NCBI GenBank assembly: GCA_905250075.1 | Contig: CAJNOP010000347.1 | Coordinates: 125,522 to 189,521 of the forward strand | DNA: 64,000 nt | DNA from: Rotaria sp. Silwood1 | Lineage: Eukaryota > Rotifera > Eurotatoria > Philodinida > Philodinidae | Direction: 5' to 3' | Shown: positions 48,295 through 60,766 of the stretch, in pieces | Layout: each line of letters opens with the position of its first letter | Numbering within the stretch: the stretch's first letter is position 1 | Notes under the pieces: generated by a model | Told to the model about the DNA's origin: nothing | The model's database searches: none | The model's input: only the letters and a program-made list of their open reading frames with translations | Translations under genes and position numbers: made by a program

Positions 48295-49333
48295 CTAGCT
48301 TTTGTTGATATCAAGATCAACAATAGATGACACGATGAACTTGAAAAAAAAATGACGAAAGCAAAGTAAACATATTCATTCACATGATACGACGACAATC
48401 CATGATCATAGTATCATAATTAAAACCAATCAGAAAATACCACTAGCAATTTGTTTTTTTTTTATTTCACATTAAGTAAAAAAATTTTATACATTATCTT
48501 AAGAGTTTTTCAATGACTTATAAGTGACAAATTTAAAGACATACCAAATATATATTCGAAAGACTATTGAATCATAAGATATGTATAGAGTGCGTGATGT
48601 ATTAATATATCATGGTAAGTAATGATCAGTTTTTCTAATAGCAAGGATCCACAATGTAGTATTCAAGTAGAACAGAAAAAAGATGTATATTTAAATGAAT
48701 CAATATCAAATGCACTACGTGGGGCGCTCTCTGAGTTTTTGCAATAGTCCGAATGTAAAATTGATAGTAGTCGATAGAGAAAATTATTCTTTATCGAACT
48801 GCGCTCCCCATTTTTTTCCGAAAAAATGTCTATACCAGGATATAATCGACAGAATCTGACCAACTAAAACATTGACCATCTAAAGTCGCTTTTTCTCGTA
48901 AATAAGGATGAGGCCGAACGTGAGATTGACACTTATAGATAAATAAAACTATTCTCTATCAAACTGCATTTTCGGTTTTTTTTCGAAAAAAAGTTTCATA
49001 CCTAGAAGTAATCGATACAATGTGACCAATCCAAAGTATCCACATCCACACCCACACCCCCCCCCCTATTTTTTCAAAATTCAGTTTGAAATAAAAAAAA
49101 CCATAGACTCGAAAATATACAGATCAGAGGCAGATAAAACATATAAGTAAGAAAGAGAGATAATATACTACATAGGAGGAGAGATAAGAAATAGAGGTGA
49201 GAAAGAAAATGTTGTTTTTTCTCATTTTTTCTTACCTGTCCTATCGAGCGCTATCTAAGTAGGTAGAATATCATCCAAAATCATATTTCGTCGTTATTTC
49301 TCGAAGCTATCATACTCTCACAAACAACGAGAG
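48295..49333. other. Spacer with a diverged ~160-bp tandem duplication
   Basis: Two related segments, about 48748-48875 and 48912-49040, share ordered words: tatcgaactgc / tatcaaactgc, then a T run with ccgaaaaaatgt / cgaaaaaaagtt, then ataatcgacagaatctgacc / gtaatcgatacaatgtgacc. The second unit ends in a short C-rich telomere-like scrap (49040-49066, ccacatccacacccacaccc). No gene is supported. Confidence 0.6.
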
Positions 49334-49468
49334 ATGAACAGTGCTAACATAATCATGATTCTAGCATTATTTTTAACAATGAAGGCTACAGTTGGACGAC
49401 CCCCAGCAAATATGATTCATTCGTTTGCGACGATGTTGATTTTATCAGTAGAGCGCTAATTAAAGGTG
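49334..49468 (+). pseudogene. First exon of a secreted protein, broken at a C run
   Basis: The Met at 49334 opens a clear signal peptide (MNSANIIMILALFLTMKATVG). The frame then enters a run of five C (49401-49405), after which the zero frame soon stops at 49457-49459. One frame over, the sequence reads YDSFVCDDVDFISRALIKG and ends in a strong donor (GGTG|GTAAGA at 49469). A single-base loss in the C run would explain the break. It could be a true mutation or a sequencing error. No later exon is recognised; what follows is the long degenerate tandem array. Confidence 0.5.
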
Positions 49469-49689
49469 GTAAGAATAATTATAGTTTTGAACAATTGACT
49501 TGTGTTCATTATTGTGCATTTTACCCGTAATCTTCCCTTATATGATATATACGCACTTTATACACAATGTCACTAAAACAAATAAACGAAACTATTGTTA
49601 AAGTAGTTCAACAGTTATGCATACTCGGTCCATGTTGCTAACTTCAGAGTATTGTTTAGAAGGAAAATCAATAATTGAATATAGCGCTT

Positions 49690-52600
49690 ATTAGAAGCAG
49701 TTATTCTTTATATGATGTTTAATGTTTTCACAAGCTGCACACATTCACTTCGAAATGAACTAAATAATCGGATAGACTTCTCCTCCTAATCCTGGTCCTA
49801 GTCCTCCTTCTCCTAAAAACTATTCATTTCTCGTGTAATCTTCGGTAGTATGTTCTAAAACCAATTTTTGCTTTCAAACGACGACAACGGCTGAACTACA
49901 GGCTGATGTACAAACTTGTTAAAAGTATTCATTAGGATTATCGATAACGAGCATGCGATGAAATACATGATTTCATCTTCTACTAAGTACAATATTTAAA
50001 CATTGCATTAACAATAATATTTCGTTAATATTGGAATTATCGGTCATAATAGTCACGCCGAACGTTTTCTTTGAAGTTAACCAATATGTGAACAGAACCT
50101 ACTTATGTTCATCCGTTTTCAATGTTTTTATTCATCACATCACTATCTTCAGATCCTTATCATAGAGTCTAGAAAGAATATGGACACAACTCTCGTGAGA
50201 ATGATTCTTTACCAATGCGATTTTCAATAATATAACCAATTTCATACTAGGCCTCCCTATCGAACAAATTACTTGAACAAAAACTTGGTTCATTAAGTCA
50301 TCTGCTTTAGTATCGTAGAAAGTATCCGCTACAATTTAACTTTTTTTGAGAATGAAAAAATATTTGAACATAGACAATGTTCGTACCATTTATTTTTCTA
50401 ATAAGTTTTAATTCTAAGATCCAGTAAACCTGTGAAACAAAATGAGCCTAATACATGAGATGCACCGTAGTCGTACAAATTGTTCATTTCAGATGTGACG
50501 TCCCATGATACCGCAAACTCTACATACTCACCACTAAATAGCCAACATATTTGAAAGGAGCTCTGGTTAAAATCATTCATTTCTGATGTGATCGTTAATC
50601 GTATCACTAATTACATATCTTCACTCCTAAGCAAGCCTAGTAGATGAAACAGGTATTCCTAAAAACATTCGTCCAATAGGCAATCTTCTATAAACTAACG
50701 AAGTGCCCATCTTCCTTTCAAAGTAAGCCACATACATGAAATAACTATTAATAAAAATAATTCATTGAACAGGTAATCTTCTGCTATCTTCCGAGCAGTA
50801 CACTTCTACTTTCAAGTAAGTCAAATATAAGACGAAGGCGTTCCTAAAAATAGTTCATCTGACACACGATCTTCAATCAGGCACCAACTGTTTAATTTTT
50901 TTAGAGACTGAGCAAAATATCAGAAAGGAGCACTTATATCAATCGTTCATTTCTACAATGATAATCGAAACTACTGGCCTAATACTCACTTTCATCTAGG
51001 AGTGAGGGAAATTATCCACTAGAATTTTTGTTGAAAAGAGTCACTTGCCAAGTAACCTTCTACTATGCACTTCCTTCGAGATACCTACCTTAAAATGAGC
51101 TAAATAATTGAAAACCGTCATTACACCATTATTCACCTATAGTGCACGCATGGATCATATCACGAAATAGAAGTATTCACTTTTAGGTGAGTCATTTAGT
51201 TGAATGGTGTCAATTGAATTGCCTCACTTTTTATATAATCTCACATCATGTGCATCGCAACAAAACTTTACTTGTCAAAGTGAGCATAACACTTGAACAG
51301 ATAACTACTTATCCTCTTAATTATGGTCGTAAAAATTATTCATCTATGATCTGATCTTCAGTGTTGTCACGTACTGCAAGCATTTACTCTGAAACTAATT
51401 CAATTGCTGAAAGAACATGTAATAAGTATGAAAATGCTACATTTCTCATGTGATCTTCAATATTGACACATGCTGCAAGCATTTATTCTGAAGTAAACTC
51501 AATTGCTCAATAGACTTATTATGAAAATGATTCATTTCTCATGTGATCTTCAATGTTATCACGTGCTACAAGCATTTACTCTGAAATGAACTCAATTGTT
51601 CAATGGAATCATAATTATCGTGGTAATAATTGTTCATTTCTAGTGTGATCTTCAATATTGTCAGAAGCTGCATATATCCAGTTCGAAGTGAACTAAAAAG
51701 TTAGACGGAGCTTTTGTGTGAGAGAGTAGTTTGTCATGTAATGTTTTATTCCGTCAGACGTTCTAAGTTTTTCATCTTGATTGATCGAAAATATTGAACA
51801 ACACTCTAATAAGGATTATCCTTGTTCTTTATTGCCTTCCATGTAGTTTCGAAGTTTGCACTAATAATTATTAGTGAAGAAATAGTTTAACAAATTCATT
51901 GTTTGAGAAATTCATTTTACCTGCGCGTCTAGATACGTACACAGTATTCAGCATGTAATTAGCTTGAAGAAATAGTTGAACAAAGTAGTCCTAAAAGTTG
52001 AATATCTATAATGTAGTCTTCAAACCCATCTCGACTGTTAGACCTTGAAGTCAACTCGTGGAAATACTTGAACAAAGACTTTATAGAAAAAATTTCATTA
52101 TTACTTAATGCATCATACTTTGAATTGTATACGCTTTAAACGAGACGTTGGAATTTATTGGAACACACTCATTATGAAATTATACATTATTGATGTCACT
52201 TATAATATGTTCACCAATACTATACCTTCGCATCGAAGCAAGTTAGATAGTGGCACAGTGTATTCCCATAGTTATTCCATTTTCAAATCACCTTCTTCCA
52301 TGTCACGAACTTTACAGACTTATTTCAGAGTGACCTCAATTGTTCGATAGACTTCTTATAAAGAGTGTTCGTATTCGATGTAAAATTCAATGTTATTATT
52401 GGGTACCTGCACAAACTTCCAAATGAGCACTATTGTTAATTGGACTTGTAATAAAAATTATTTGTATTGCATGTGCGATTCAGTATTGTTATAAGCTGCA
52501 TATATTCATTCTAAAGTCCACTTAATTCATTAATGGACTTCTTTTGTTGATAATTATTCATGTCTCATATGTTCTTCCATGTTATCACGTGTCACAAGCA

Positions 52601-55600
52601 TTCGCTCTGAAGTAAACTCAATTGTTTAATGAGCTCCTATTGATAATGGTAATAATTATTCATCTCTGCTGTAATCTTCAATGTTATCACGTGCTGGAAG
52701 CATTTACTCTGAAGTGAACTCAATTGCTGAATGGACATCTGGTAATAATTATTTATTTCTAATATGATTTCGAATGTTGTCATGTGCTGCAAGCATTTAC
52801 TTTGAAGTGAGCTCAATTGGTAAAAGGACTCCTTATTATAACAATTTTCATCTTTGATGTGATCTTCAATGTTGTCACGTGCTGCAAGCATTTACTCTGA
52901 AGTGAAGTCAATTTCTGAAAGGACTTATAATTATAATAAAAATTATTAATCTCTGATGTGATCTCGAATATTGTCACGCGCTACAAGCATTTACTCTGAA
53001 GTGAACACAATTGCTGAATAGACATCTGGTTTTCCTAATAATTATTCATCTCTGCTGTGATCTTCAATGTTGTCACGTGCTGCAAGCATTTATTCTAAAG
53101 TCAAGTCAATTGCTGAAAGGACTTGTACTTTTTATAAAAATTATCCACTCTTCATGTACTTTTCAATCTTGTTACGACGTGAGAACATTCACTTCGAGGT
53201 GAAGTAAGTAGTTTAATAGATTTCTAATTATCGCATTATGCAATGTTGATCAAGTCTTTCATCACACTACAAATAGCATCGTTTCTTGGAAAAGTGAGTG
53301 TATTATTTGAAGAGAGCCCCACTAAGAATTTTCTTCTATGATATGATCTCGAAACGAGTGATAGATCGCGATGGTGAACTTAGGACTGATGAAAATTGTT
53401 GGATAGAGACTTACTATAGTTTGTTAATTTTGATTGTCATCTTGGGATCTCTGCTGAACTGCGGATTTTATATTCAAAAGGACAAATTTATGTGAATAGA
53501 AATTTTGTTTGAGAGATTGAGTTGCTACGCAGCCTAACGTCGGTCGTTAAATTAGAAATTTCGTATTTCGATTCAGGAAAGAAATCGAATGATGACTTAC
53601 TTGGACTTTCTCGTTTTAGTTGCGATGAGAGATAATGTCGGTAAGCGAGTGCTTTTATCGCGATATAGGTAAACTATTTGAATAAAGTCTTCATGAAAAT
53701 AATTCATTTCTGCCGTGAATTTCTATCAAGTTAATAGTTGTAGATTTTTATTGGAAAGTTAGAAAACAAGATGAATAAAGTCATTTTCAGAATTTTTTAC
53801 TTGTGTTGTAAGGGTGGTTTTAAACCACAGCTGCTTTTATTTACTTGGGAATGAGCTAAATAATTGAAGAAACCTTTGGTACGAAGTATGGATGTCTGAT
53901 GTTATCTGTTATCATGTTACTATCCCAAGAGTTTCATCTGTAATTGAGACAGCTAGTTGAATAGAACTCTGGTAGGAATCATTCTGTTCTGATGTGATCA
54001 TTAATCATATCACCAATCATTGATGTTTACTTCGAAGTAAGCAATATTTTTAAGTAGTGTATTAATAAGAATTATTCGTTCCTGATGTAATTTGTGATTG
54101 AGTGACGGTATGTATCATCCTAGTCCGACGTGATTAAAAAAGTGGAGTAGAATGCTGCTTAAAATTATTGATTTTTGATGTAATCATCAATCAAGTCATC
54201 AACAGTGGATATTCAAATTGAAGTGAGCAACATACTTGATGAGAGACTTCGTAAGAATTGTTAGTCAATGATGCTGTCGTTGGTCATATTACAAACTGTG
54301 CAACTTCGTATCGCAGTGAGCAGAGAAGTTGAACAAAGTATTGATACGATTTATTTAGTTGCGATGTGGTGGTGAATTATGCCATAAATTGTAACCTTTT
54401 GTGACGAAGTAATATAAATAACAGAATGCACAACTGCCTATCAATGGTATTCATGTTTGTTGTAATCTTTAGTATTGCCTTAATTTCAAACATTTGATGG
54501 GAACTGAATGAACTAGTTGAATCAAGGCCTGGTAATGTTTAGAAGTATTCCTTACCACTGCGATCATTGATCATAGTTGAAACACTGCACTCTTGTCGGA
54601 GACGAACAATCTTTTTGGATAAAATCTTCCTTAAAACTATCCATTTGTGATGCCAATGTTGGTGTGATCTCGAACTACACACTCTTACTTCGTTGTGATC
54701 TAAAAGATTGAATGAAAATCTCCTTGCAAGTATTCTTTTCCGATGTAATCTTTCATCAAATACCACATTAGATGCATCTTTTTAAAACAAGAACTCTAGT
54801 TGAACAGCATTCTAATTAGAGGTATTCATTACCGTTGTGATCATTTATGTCAGTTGAAAGTTGGCATCTTCAAGCAAGAGAAATAGACTTGTTGAATAAA
54901 ATTCTGTTTAAATATATCCGTATTTGATATGAATTCGTTGTATTTCTAACCCGTGTACCTTCATTTTGATGTGAACTTAATAAATGACTAAGGTTATAAT
55001 AGGAATTATTAATTTCTGATATGATCTTGGATTATATGTGTAGCTGCACACTGTCTATTCGAAGTGAACCAAATATTTAAATGAAGCCTTAATTTCAGTT
55101 ATTCTTTTATGCTGTGACCTTTTTGATCATGTCACGAATTGCACATCATTCTGCAAAACCAACAAAGTAGCTGGATATAGTAGTGCTATGATGTATTCAT
55201 TTTAGTTGTCATCTCCAGTGATTTGATGAACTTCACATCTACGTTTCGAGGGAACAAAATATTTCTTCTGATCCTTACTAGAAAGTTGTTATTTTTGATT
55301 TTATATCTAGTCATGTCACGAGATGCACACCTTCTCTTTAAATTTGGTCAAATATTCGAACAGAACTCTGATGAGGATTATTCATTTCTGATATCATTTT
55401 TTGTCATGAGAAGAACTATGTTCCTTTTCAGGATAATGAGAAAATAGCTGAACAGCACTTTTGTTAAGTGCATATGATTGTTATCTGATATACTAGTTTG
55501 TCTTAAAGTGCAGATATTTTTGTTTATGTAAAAATGATTTCGGAATTGGAACGTTGCGAGAACTGTCTATTACATTGTGCCGATCGACTATACATGTTTT

Positions 55601-57360
55601 CACTTCTTTTCTGATGGCGACGAGTCAAATTAAAGAATGAAACTTCAATAAAAATCATTCAATTTTTCTATGTTGCTTGATAATGTTGACAACTGAAAGT
55701 ATTTGTCATGATATGAATTCGATAAGAAAACCAATTCTTTTTGTATAATATTCGTTTTTCATGTAATATTGAACGAAAAGGTTGGGTGAAGAGTTTCACT
55801 ACAAAGTGATCACATAGTTTACTTGAAATGTTGTTCGGATTGTTGATATACTTTGCGATTTTTCATTATGTTTCTAATCTCTAACTGCACATATTAAGCA
55901 AGAAACATAGATGGACAGACTTCTTGCAACAAAAGTTTTTACTTTTGACGTTATTCTTGTTTCTATTGCGTGTTGATAGCGCCCACCTTAAGGTTGGCCA
56001 AATAGCTGAACAGAATCTTCGTCAAAACCATTCATTATTGTTGCTACCTTCAAGTATGTCATGAACTGTGGATAGTTGGTTTGAAGTGAACAAGAAAATT
56101 AACTGAATCCTAATCAGCAATATTCTATTTTTTGATGATATTCATTCATCTTAGTAGCTGCTGAATAATGCTTTACATGTTGCAAAATAGTTGAATGCAA
56201 TTTTGATTAAATGTATTTGTATCAAATGTGAACATTAGTTTCGTCATGACACGTAAATATTTGCGTAAATGAGCGTGCCATACTTGAAGTCTATCTTCCT
56301 CAAATATATTTATTTCAAATATGAACATTACTTTTGTCACACTTCTTAAATATTTGTGGGAATAAGCACGATGCAGTTGAACTCAATCTTTATCAGATAT
56401 TTTCCATGTCAACATTATTTTGAATATAATCGCATAATATGCCCGTTTTTGATCATTATGTAGTTGAACTTGACCTTCCTAAGCCGTATTTCATTCTAAT
56501 GTGGTCGTTAATTTGATCATGGTTTGTAAGTATAGGCGACGATAAAGATAACGTATTTTAACACAATCTTACAGCTACAACTACAGATACAACCACAATC
56601 ACAACTATAAATACAAACACAAACACAATTACAACGACAAATACAAATACAGCCACAATCACAACTACAAATACACCTACAATAACAACTACAACTACAA
56701 CTACAGCTACAAATACAACCACAATCATAACTGTACCTACAATAACAATCACAACTACAACTACAAATACAGCCACTATCGCACATACTCGGATGTATTC
56801 GGTTTACATATAATCATCATTTTAGTTATTGCCGTAAGCATTCGTATCAACGAGCTTGATACAGTTGTACTCAATTTTAGTCTGAAGTAGTTATTTCTAA
56901 TGTGAACACCACTTTAAATAATGGCCCATTAACATTTGCATTGGCGCATATGAGCTGGTGGGACTGAGGTATGGTGAGGTATAATTGTTTTTAATAAAAA
57001 CAGTATTATAGGCGTCATTCGCAAACATTTACGTGGATGAGAGCGGTGTAGTTGAATTCAAGATTGGTTAGATATATGCGTTGCCAATGTGGATTTTATT
57101 TTATTGATGATCTATAAACATTTGCGTGGATGAGAGCGACGTAGTTGAATTCAAGGTTCGTAAGATTATATTAAATAAATCGCTTTATTTGAGTGGTTTG
57201 ACCGTGTTGATCCTGACCACTTTAAAAATAGATTAAATTCTATCATTAGATTGGTAAGATGTATGTGTTGCCAATGTGATCACTTGTTATGTAACCAAGC
57301 TGAACCTTTTAGTTCGGTGGAAGTAAAATAGTTGTTCAGCGTACTGATGAAGATCATTGA
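49690..57360. repeat. ~7.7-kb highly diverged tandem array, period about 93-102 bp
   Basis: Successive units carry the same ordered words with heavy drift: attattcatttctgatgtg, atcttcaatgttgtcacg, tgctgcaagcattt, actctgaagtgaactcaatt, gctgaatagacttc. Measured spacings of the gatctt word are 99, 93 and 102 bp around 51353-51647; of the gatgt word 93, 93, 93 and 93 bp around 53991-54363. That gives about 80 units. The best-kept stretch is 51340-53160. Units at both ends are only just recognisable. No long frame exists in either strand, and chance ORFs (for example 52637-52891) simply translate repeat units. Between 56565 and 56775 the array is interrupted by an ACAANN microsatellite. Function is unknown. 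Confidence 0.8.
56565..56775. repeat. Hexanucleotide-like ACAANN microsatellite
   Basis: About 35 units of six bases, all ACA-A/G-NN type (acaact, acaaat, acaacc, acaatc, acagct). The minus strand therefore reads as runs of Cys/Ser/Arg or Val/Ile codons in different frames. These apparent proteins are artefacts of the repeat. Confidence 0.85.
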
Positions 57361-58283
57361 CTTATGTTGTACTCCTATAAATCAGGTATATAACCGTATT
57401 TTGTCAATGTCAATACAATATTTGCATATGACAATTAGACAACGTGAGTCAATGATGTATAAACTATTAAAGCAGTAATTCGTTTTGGTTTTTCACTTTA
57501 GAATTTGTAACAGCCAACTAATTACAACCAATACAACGTCTAATAAAAACGTTTTTATTTAAACTATTTTATCGTCTTTCCAGTGAACCTCTTTTTTGTC
57601 TTCTTATATTTTTAATGATTACTTGATCTATTTAAATCTAATAAAAAATAGATATACAATACATGTCTTTCTTGTCTGATAATGATCAGACATATGATAA
57701 TCTCTTATTGCATACTTTCATCAATAATCTAAGATATTAAACGCTAGCATATAATACAACCAGATCATCACGCTATTATACGTCTACTTGTCCGCCAGAA
57801 ATTGGTCTACCGGACGGTTGCTCGACAAGGACAGCTATTTCGTAAGTAGGCAAACATGGCCAAAAAAAAATCTATTATTTTTCATGATCAAGTCAGTCTG
57901 TCCAAAACTCAGAAGTTCTTTTTGATAAAATATTCAGTCAAAGGTAATAGCGGGGTGAGGTAAGTAACCGTGACGCGTTTCGTCCTTGCTTAAAGGGTGA
58001 TCCAAATGTCTTGGTCGTTCTTAGAAAAATTGCTCGTTCTCCCTTTACAACAAATCCAAAAGTGTTCAAAATTGGATGTCTAATTCCTTGTAACTAGATG
58101 AATATTACCTCAAATCTTCAGATCTCTAGTTCTTAATATAGGAAAGATATATAGGTTCCTATGATAGAGAAGATTTTTTTTCCATGTCCCAAAAAAAAAT
58201 CAAAAATTTTATTCAACAGAAATGCCTAGAATAATTAATTTCCACTGTTAATACAATAACAAACAACAGAATATTTCACATTT
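57361..58283. other. 3' flank of the Tc1/mariner-type element
   Basis: No gene is seen. The stretch 57984-58050 (ttaaagggtgatccaaatgt, cttggtcgttc) is less AT-rich and could be near the terminus of the element whose transposase follows. The matching other end is missing, so the boundary is not proved. Confidence 0.4.
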
Positions 58284-58893
58284 TCATAAATCTTTATAGT
58301 CTTTTTTGTTGACTGAATAGCTTTCTTTGTTGATTAAACATTGTGATCTTCTTGGAATTGAATTCATCAATTTCGAGCACATTTGTGGACTGATTGTTCT
58401 CGAAGTCTCTATAATTTTATTTTTCAACATCGATACATTTTTAATTTCTTCTCCTTTCAATTTCTCTTTGATATAACCCCAAATGTTTTCAAGTAGCCAA
58501 ATATCAGTCATTTTATCAGCTTGTTCTTCAGCTGTAACACGATCATTGAAAATCTCATCCATTTGTTCTAATGCATAATGAAATCGATGTTTTGAATCAC
58601 CATCATCTTGCCATATAACATCAACATCACCATATAATTGATCGAAATGAGGTTTCAGCTGTTGTTCTACTAATTTAATATATAAAAATCTATACATTGT
58701 AATTCTTTTCTTGTCAATCTTTTGGTATTCCGACTTCAACGACTCATCAATGAAAATTGGTGAAGGATTTGGAATTAAACCGCGAGATGAGATTCCATCA
58801 TACAATAAGACACCGGCACTATATTTTTCTTGTCCAATAGTATGTAAATCAAGTGGAATTGTTGCTTTCCTTTTAGACCAAATAACGTTATTT
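58284..58893 (-). pseudogene. Tc1/mariner-type (DDE superfamily) transposase, N-terminally truncated
   Basis: The minus-strand frame opens near 58893 without a Met (VIWSKRKATIPLDLHTIGQE) and runs to a stop at 58284, about 200 residues. It shows the catalytic-core order of Tc1/mariner transposases: LLYDGISSRGL (the usual WGGIS-RG strand), a second carboxylate strand VDVIWQDDGDSKHR (usual F-QDgA-xHxs), and the third-carboxylate region WLLENIWGYIKEKL (usual PIENLWxxLK). The normal D-P-E/D-L-N-P stretch before ENIWG is altered (DKMTDIWLLENIWG). The DNA-binding N-terminus and first Asp strand are missing: a stop lies just upstream, and at 58946 a different repeat begins. It is inactive as it stands. 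Confidence 0.8.
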
Positions 58894-58942
58894 TGTAGAA
58901 CTCACGTATGTTTTCGAAGAAAATAGTGAGTGTAAGTTTTAA

Positions 58943-59690
58943 ATCGAGGTTTTGCGGCTCCCCCCTAGGCCCCTCCATTACAGATCATAGCAACGCAGGA
59001 CCCCATTACAGACCTTAGCAACCGGAGTCAAAGGTCATTGGGTGCATTTCCCTAGCAACGGAGGGCAATAAGAAGTGGCTGCTTTTCTATGGCTCGTTAG
59101 TAACCTTACGGCGCGAAACCATACATTATTAGATATGTTTCCATGGTAACCGTTACTCCTCATTACAGACCATTAGAAATCAATTAACGAATTAGCTAAT
59201 CAGAGAAATTATGAATTAATTAATTAATAATCAATTAATATTGTTTTAGTTTTTAATATTTTTAAATATATTTTTAGCATTTATTACTATTTATTATTTA
59301 AGATTTAGAGTATTTGATATTTGTTATTTAAAATATTAAATATTTAATAATGTTTAATATTTCATTATTAAGCCATTATTGAGTTGTGATACACCGTCAT
59401 AGGCACATTAAGATCCCGTTAGAGGTCGTTACAGACACCTTGGGACACCGTTACAAAACGTGACAGACGGCATCCGCAGACTATTATAGACACCATATCA
59501 CTAAGACCTGCTAAGAATGTATGAGCTATATCTTTATTGAAACTCTTGAGGTTTCTGTAAAGGATGATGAAGAAATCACTCCATAAACCGATCGAATGAG
59601 GTCATTGTTATGTGCTCAGTGACAGTGATCAGATCACGTTTCGCGTTGTAATCTCACAGGAATTGCACTAACAAGTTTTTGATAAAGAGG
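58943..59690. repeat. Longer copy of the 10.24-kb interspersed repeat
   Basis: It begins cgaggttttgcggctccccc and contains several cattacaga/tagcaacc words (58975, 59003, 59160), then an AT-rich middle (59170-59390) and terminal words attgcactaacaag (59656). The same ordered words, much closer together, occur at 10240-10460. It cuts off the transposase at 58893. No coding capacity is seen. Confidence 0.6.
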
Positions 59691-60190
59691 AAAGATTTTA
59701 TTTTAGATGTTAATGAGTAAAGCATTGGTATTTTCCATCTAGAAGAGTAACAATAAGACGAAACTTAAAAAATATGAAGTAATTGAGTTCTAATTTTAGC
59801 TAAAACTCAACACTATATGCGAAAATTAGTCGAGAGAAAGAATAATATGCATGGTAGCTTACTGAGCAGTAAAATAAATATGCATAGCAGGCTAATATAG
59901 TAGTTGAACCGATGAAACCAATAATAGAATTATATCTGCTGCTTCCTGTGAGATGCATCGTGTAGATATTATCATTAAGAGAATAGAAGTTTTGCACTAA
60001 AGATGTATATGACAATACAAATAATTTTTTTCAATATTACAATGTTAAATAAATCAAATAATCTGATAGAAAAGTAATAAATATGAACAGTTTCAACAAA
60101 ATAAACTTTCAGAGCGCGCGTATCAATTATAAAAATTGTTATAATTCTGATTTATTCATCTATTTAGTTTTTTCCCTACACTGAAAGGCT
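59691..60190. other. AT-rich spacer, nothing seen
   Basis: About 500 bp without gene or repeat that I can recognise. Confidence 0.45.
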
Positions 60191-60470
60191 AGGGTCTAGA
60201 AACAGAAATACACTTGTGCCTGTCTATCTGTAACACTTGGTGCAAATGACCATTTTCATGGTACAAGTGACCATTTTTGTGGTACAAAGTACCATAGTCA
60301 TGGTACAAAGTACCACAGTCATTCCCTAGACTGAAAGGCTAGCGTCTAGAAACGGAAATTCATCTGTGCCTGTCTCTCTGTAACACTTGGTACAAATGAC
60401 CATTTTCATGGTACAAAGTACCGTAGTCGTAGCACAAGTGACCATTTTCGTGGTACAAAGTACCATGGTT
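60180..60470. repeat. ~145-bp tandem duplication with inner gtaccatg units
   Basis: The segment beginning actgaaaggctag (60180) is repeated from 60331 with few changes (ctgtgcctgtctctctgtaa, cacttggtacaaatgacc). Each copy contains several 18-21-bp units of the form ttcatggtacaaagtaccat, themselves palindromic around ggtacaaagtacc. It runs directly into telomere-like block F. Confidence 0.8.
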
Positions 60471-60702
60471 GGGTGTGGGTGGGTGTGGGTGGGTGTGGGT
60501 GTGGGTGGGGTGTGGTTGTGGGTGTGGGTGTGGGTAGGTGTGGGTGTGGGTGGGTGTGAGTGTTCTATTCACTGATACCCACACCCCCACCCACTCACAC
60601 CCACACCCACCCACCCACACCCACACCCACACACCACACCAACACCAACACCCCACCCACACCCACACCCACATCCACACTCCACACCCACACCCACCCT
60701 TG
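60471..60702. repeat. Telomere-like block F: TGTGGG run then CCCACA run
   Basis: 60471-60562 is TGTGGG/TGGG on the plus strand. A 15-bp spacer (gttctattcactgat) follows. 60578-60702 is CCCACA/CCCACC. The two parts form a near-perfect hairpin with a very short loop. A fragment of an unknown coding sequence starts about 65 bp later. Confidence 0.85.
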
Positions 60703-60766
60703 TGGATAGTATTTCGAAAAAAATGACAAAATTTTTTCGGTTTTTCTCTGTTTACACTTTTTAGAT

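Noticed and set aside
52637..52891. 84-codon ORF with an internal peptide repeat
   Set aside because: It is three units of the ~95-bp satellite in translation; other units have stops and different frames.
56517..56786. Cys-rich and Val-rich minus-strand ORFs
   Set aside because: Artefacts of the ACAANN microsatellite read in two frames.
49690..57360. CRISPR-like array
   Set aside because: Units are adjacent and diverged along their whole length, not short identical repeats with unique spacers, and the genome is eukaryotic.
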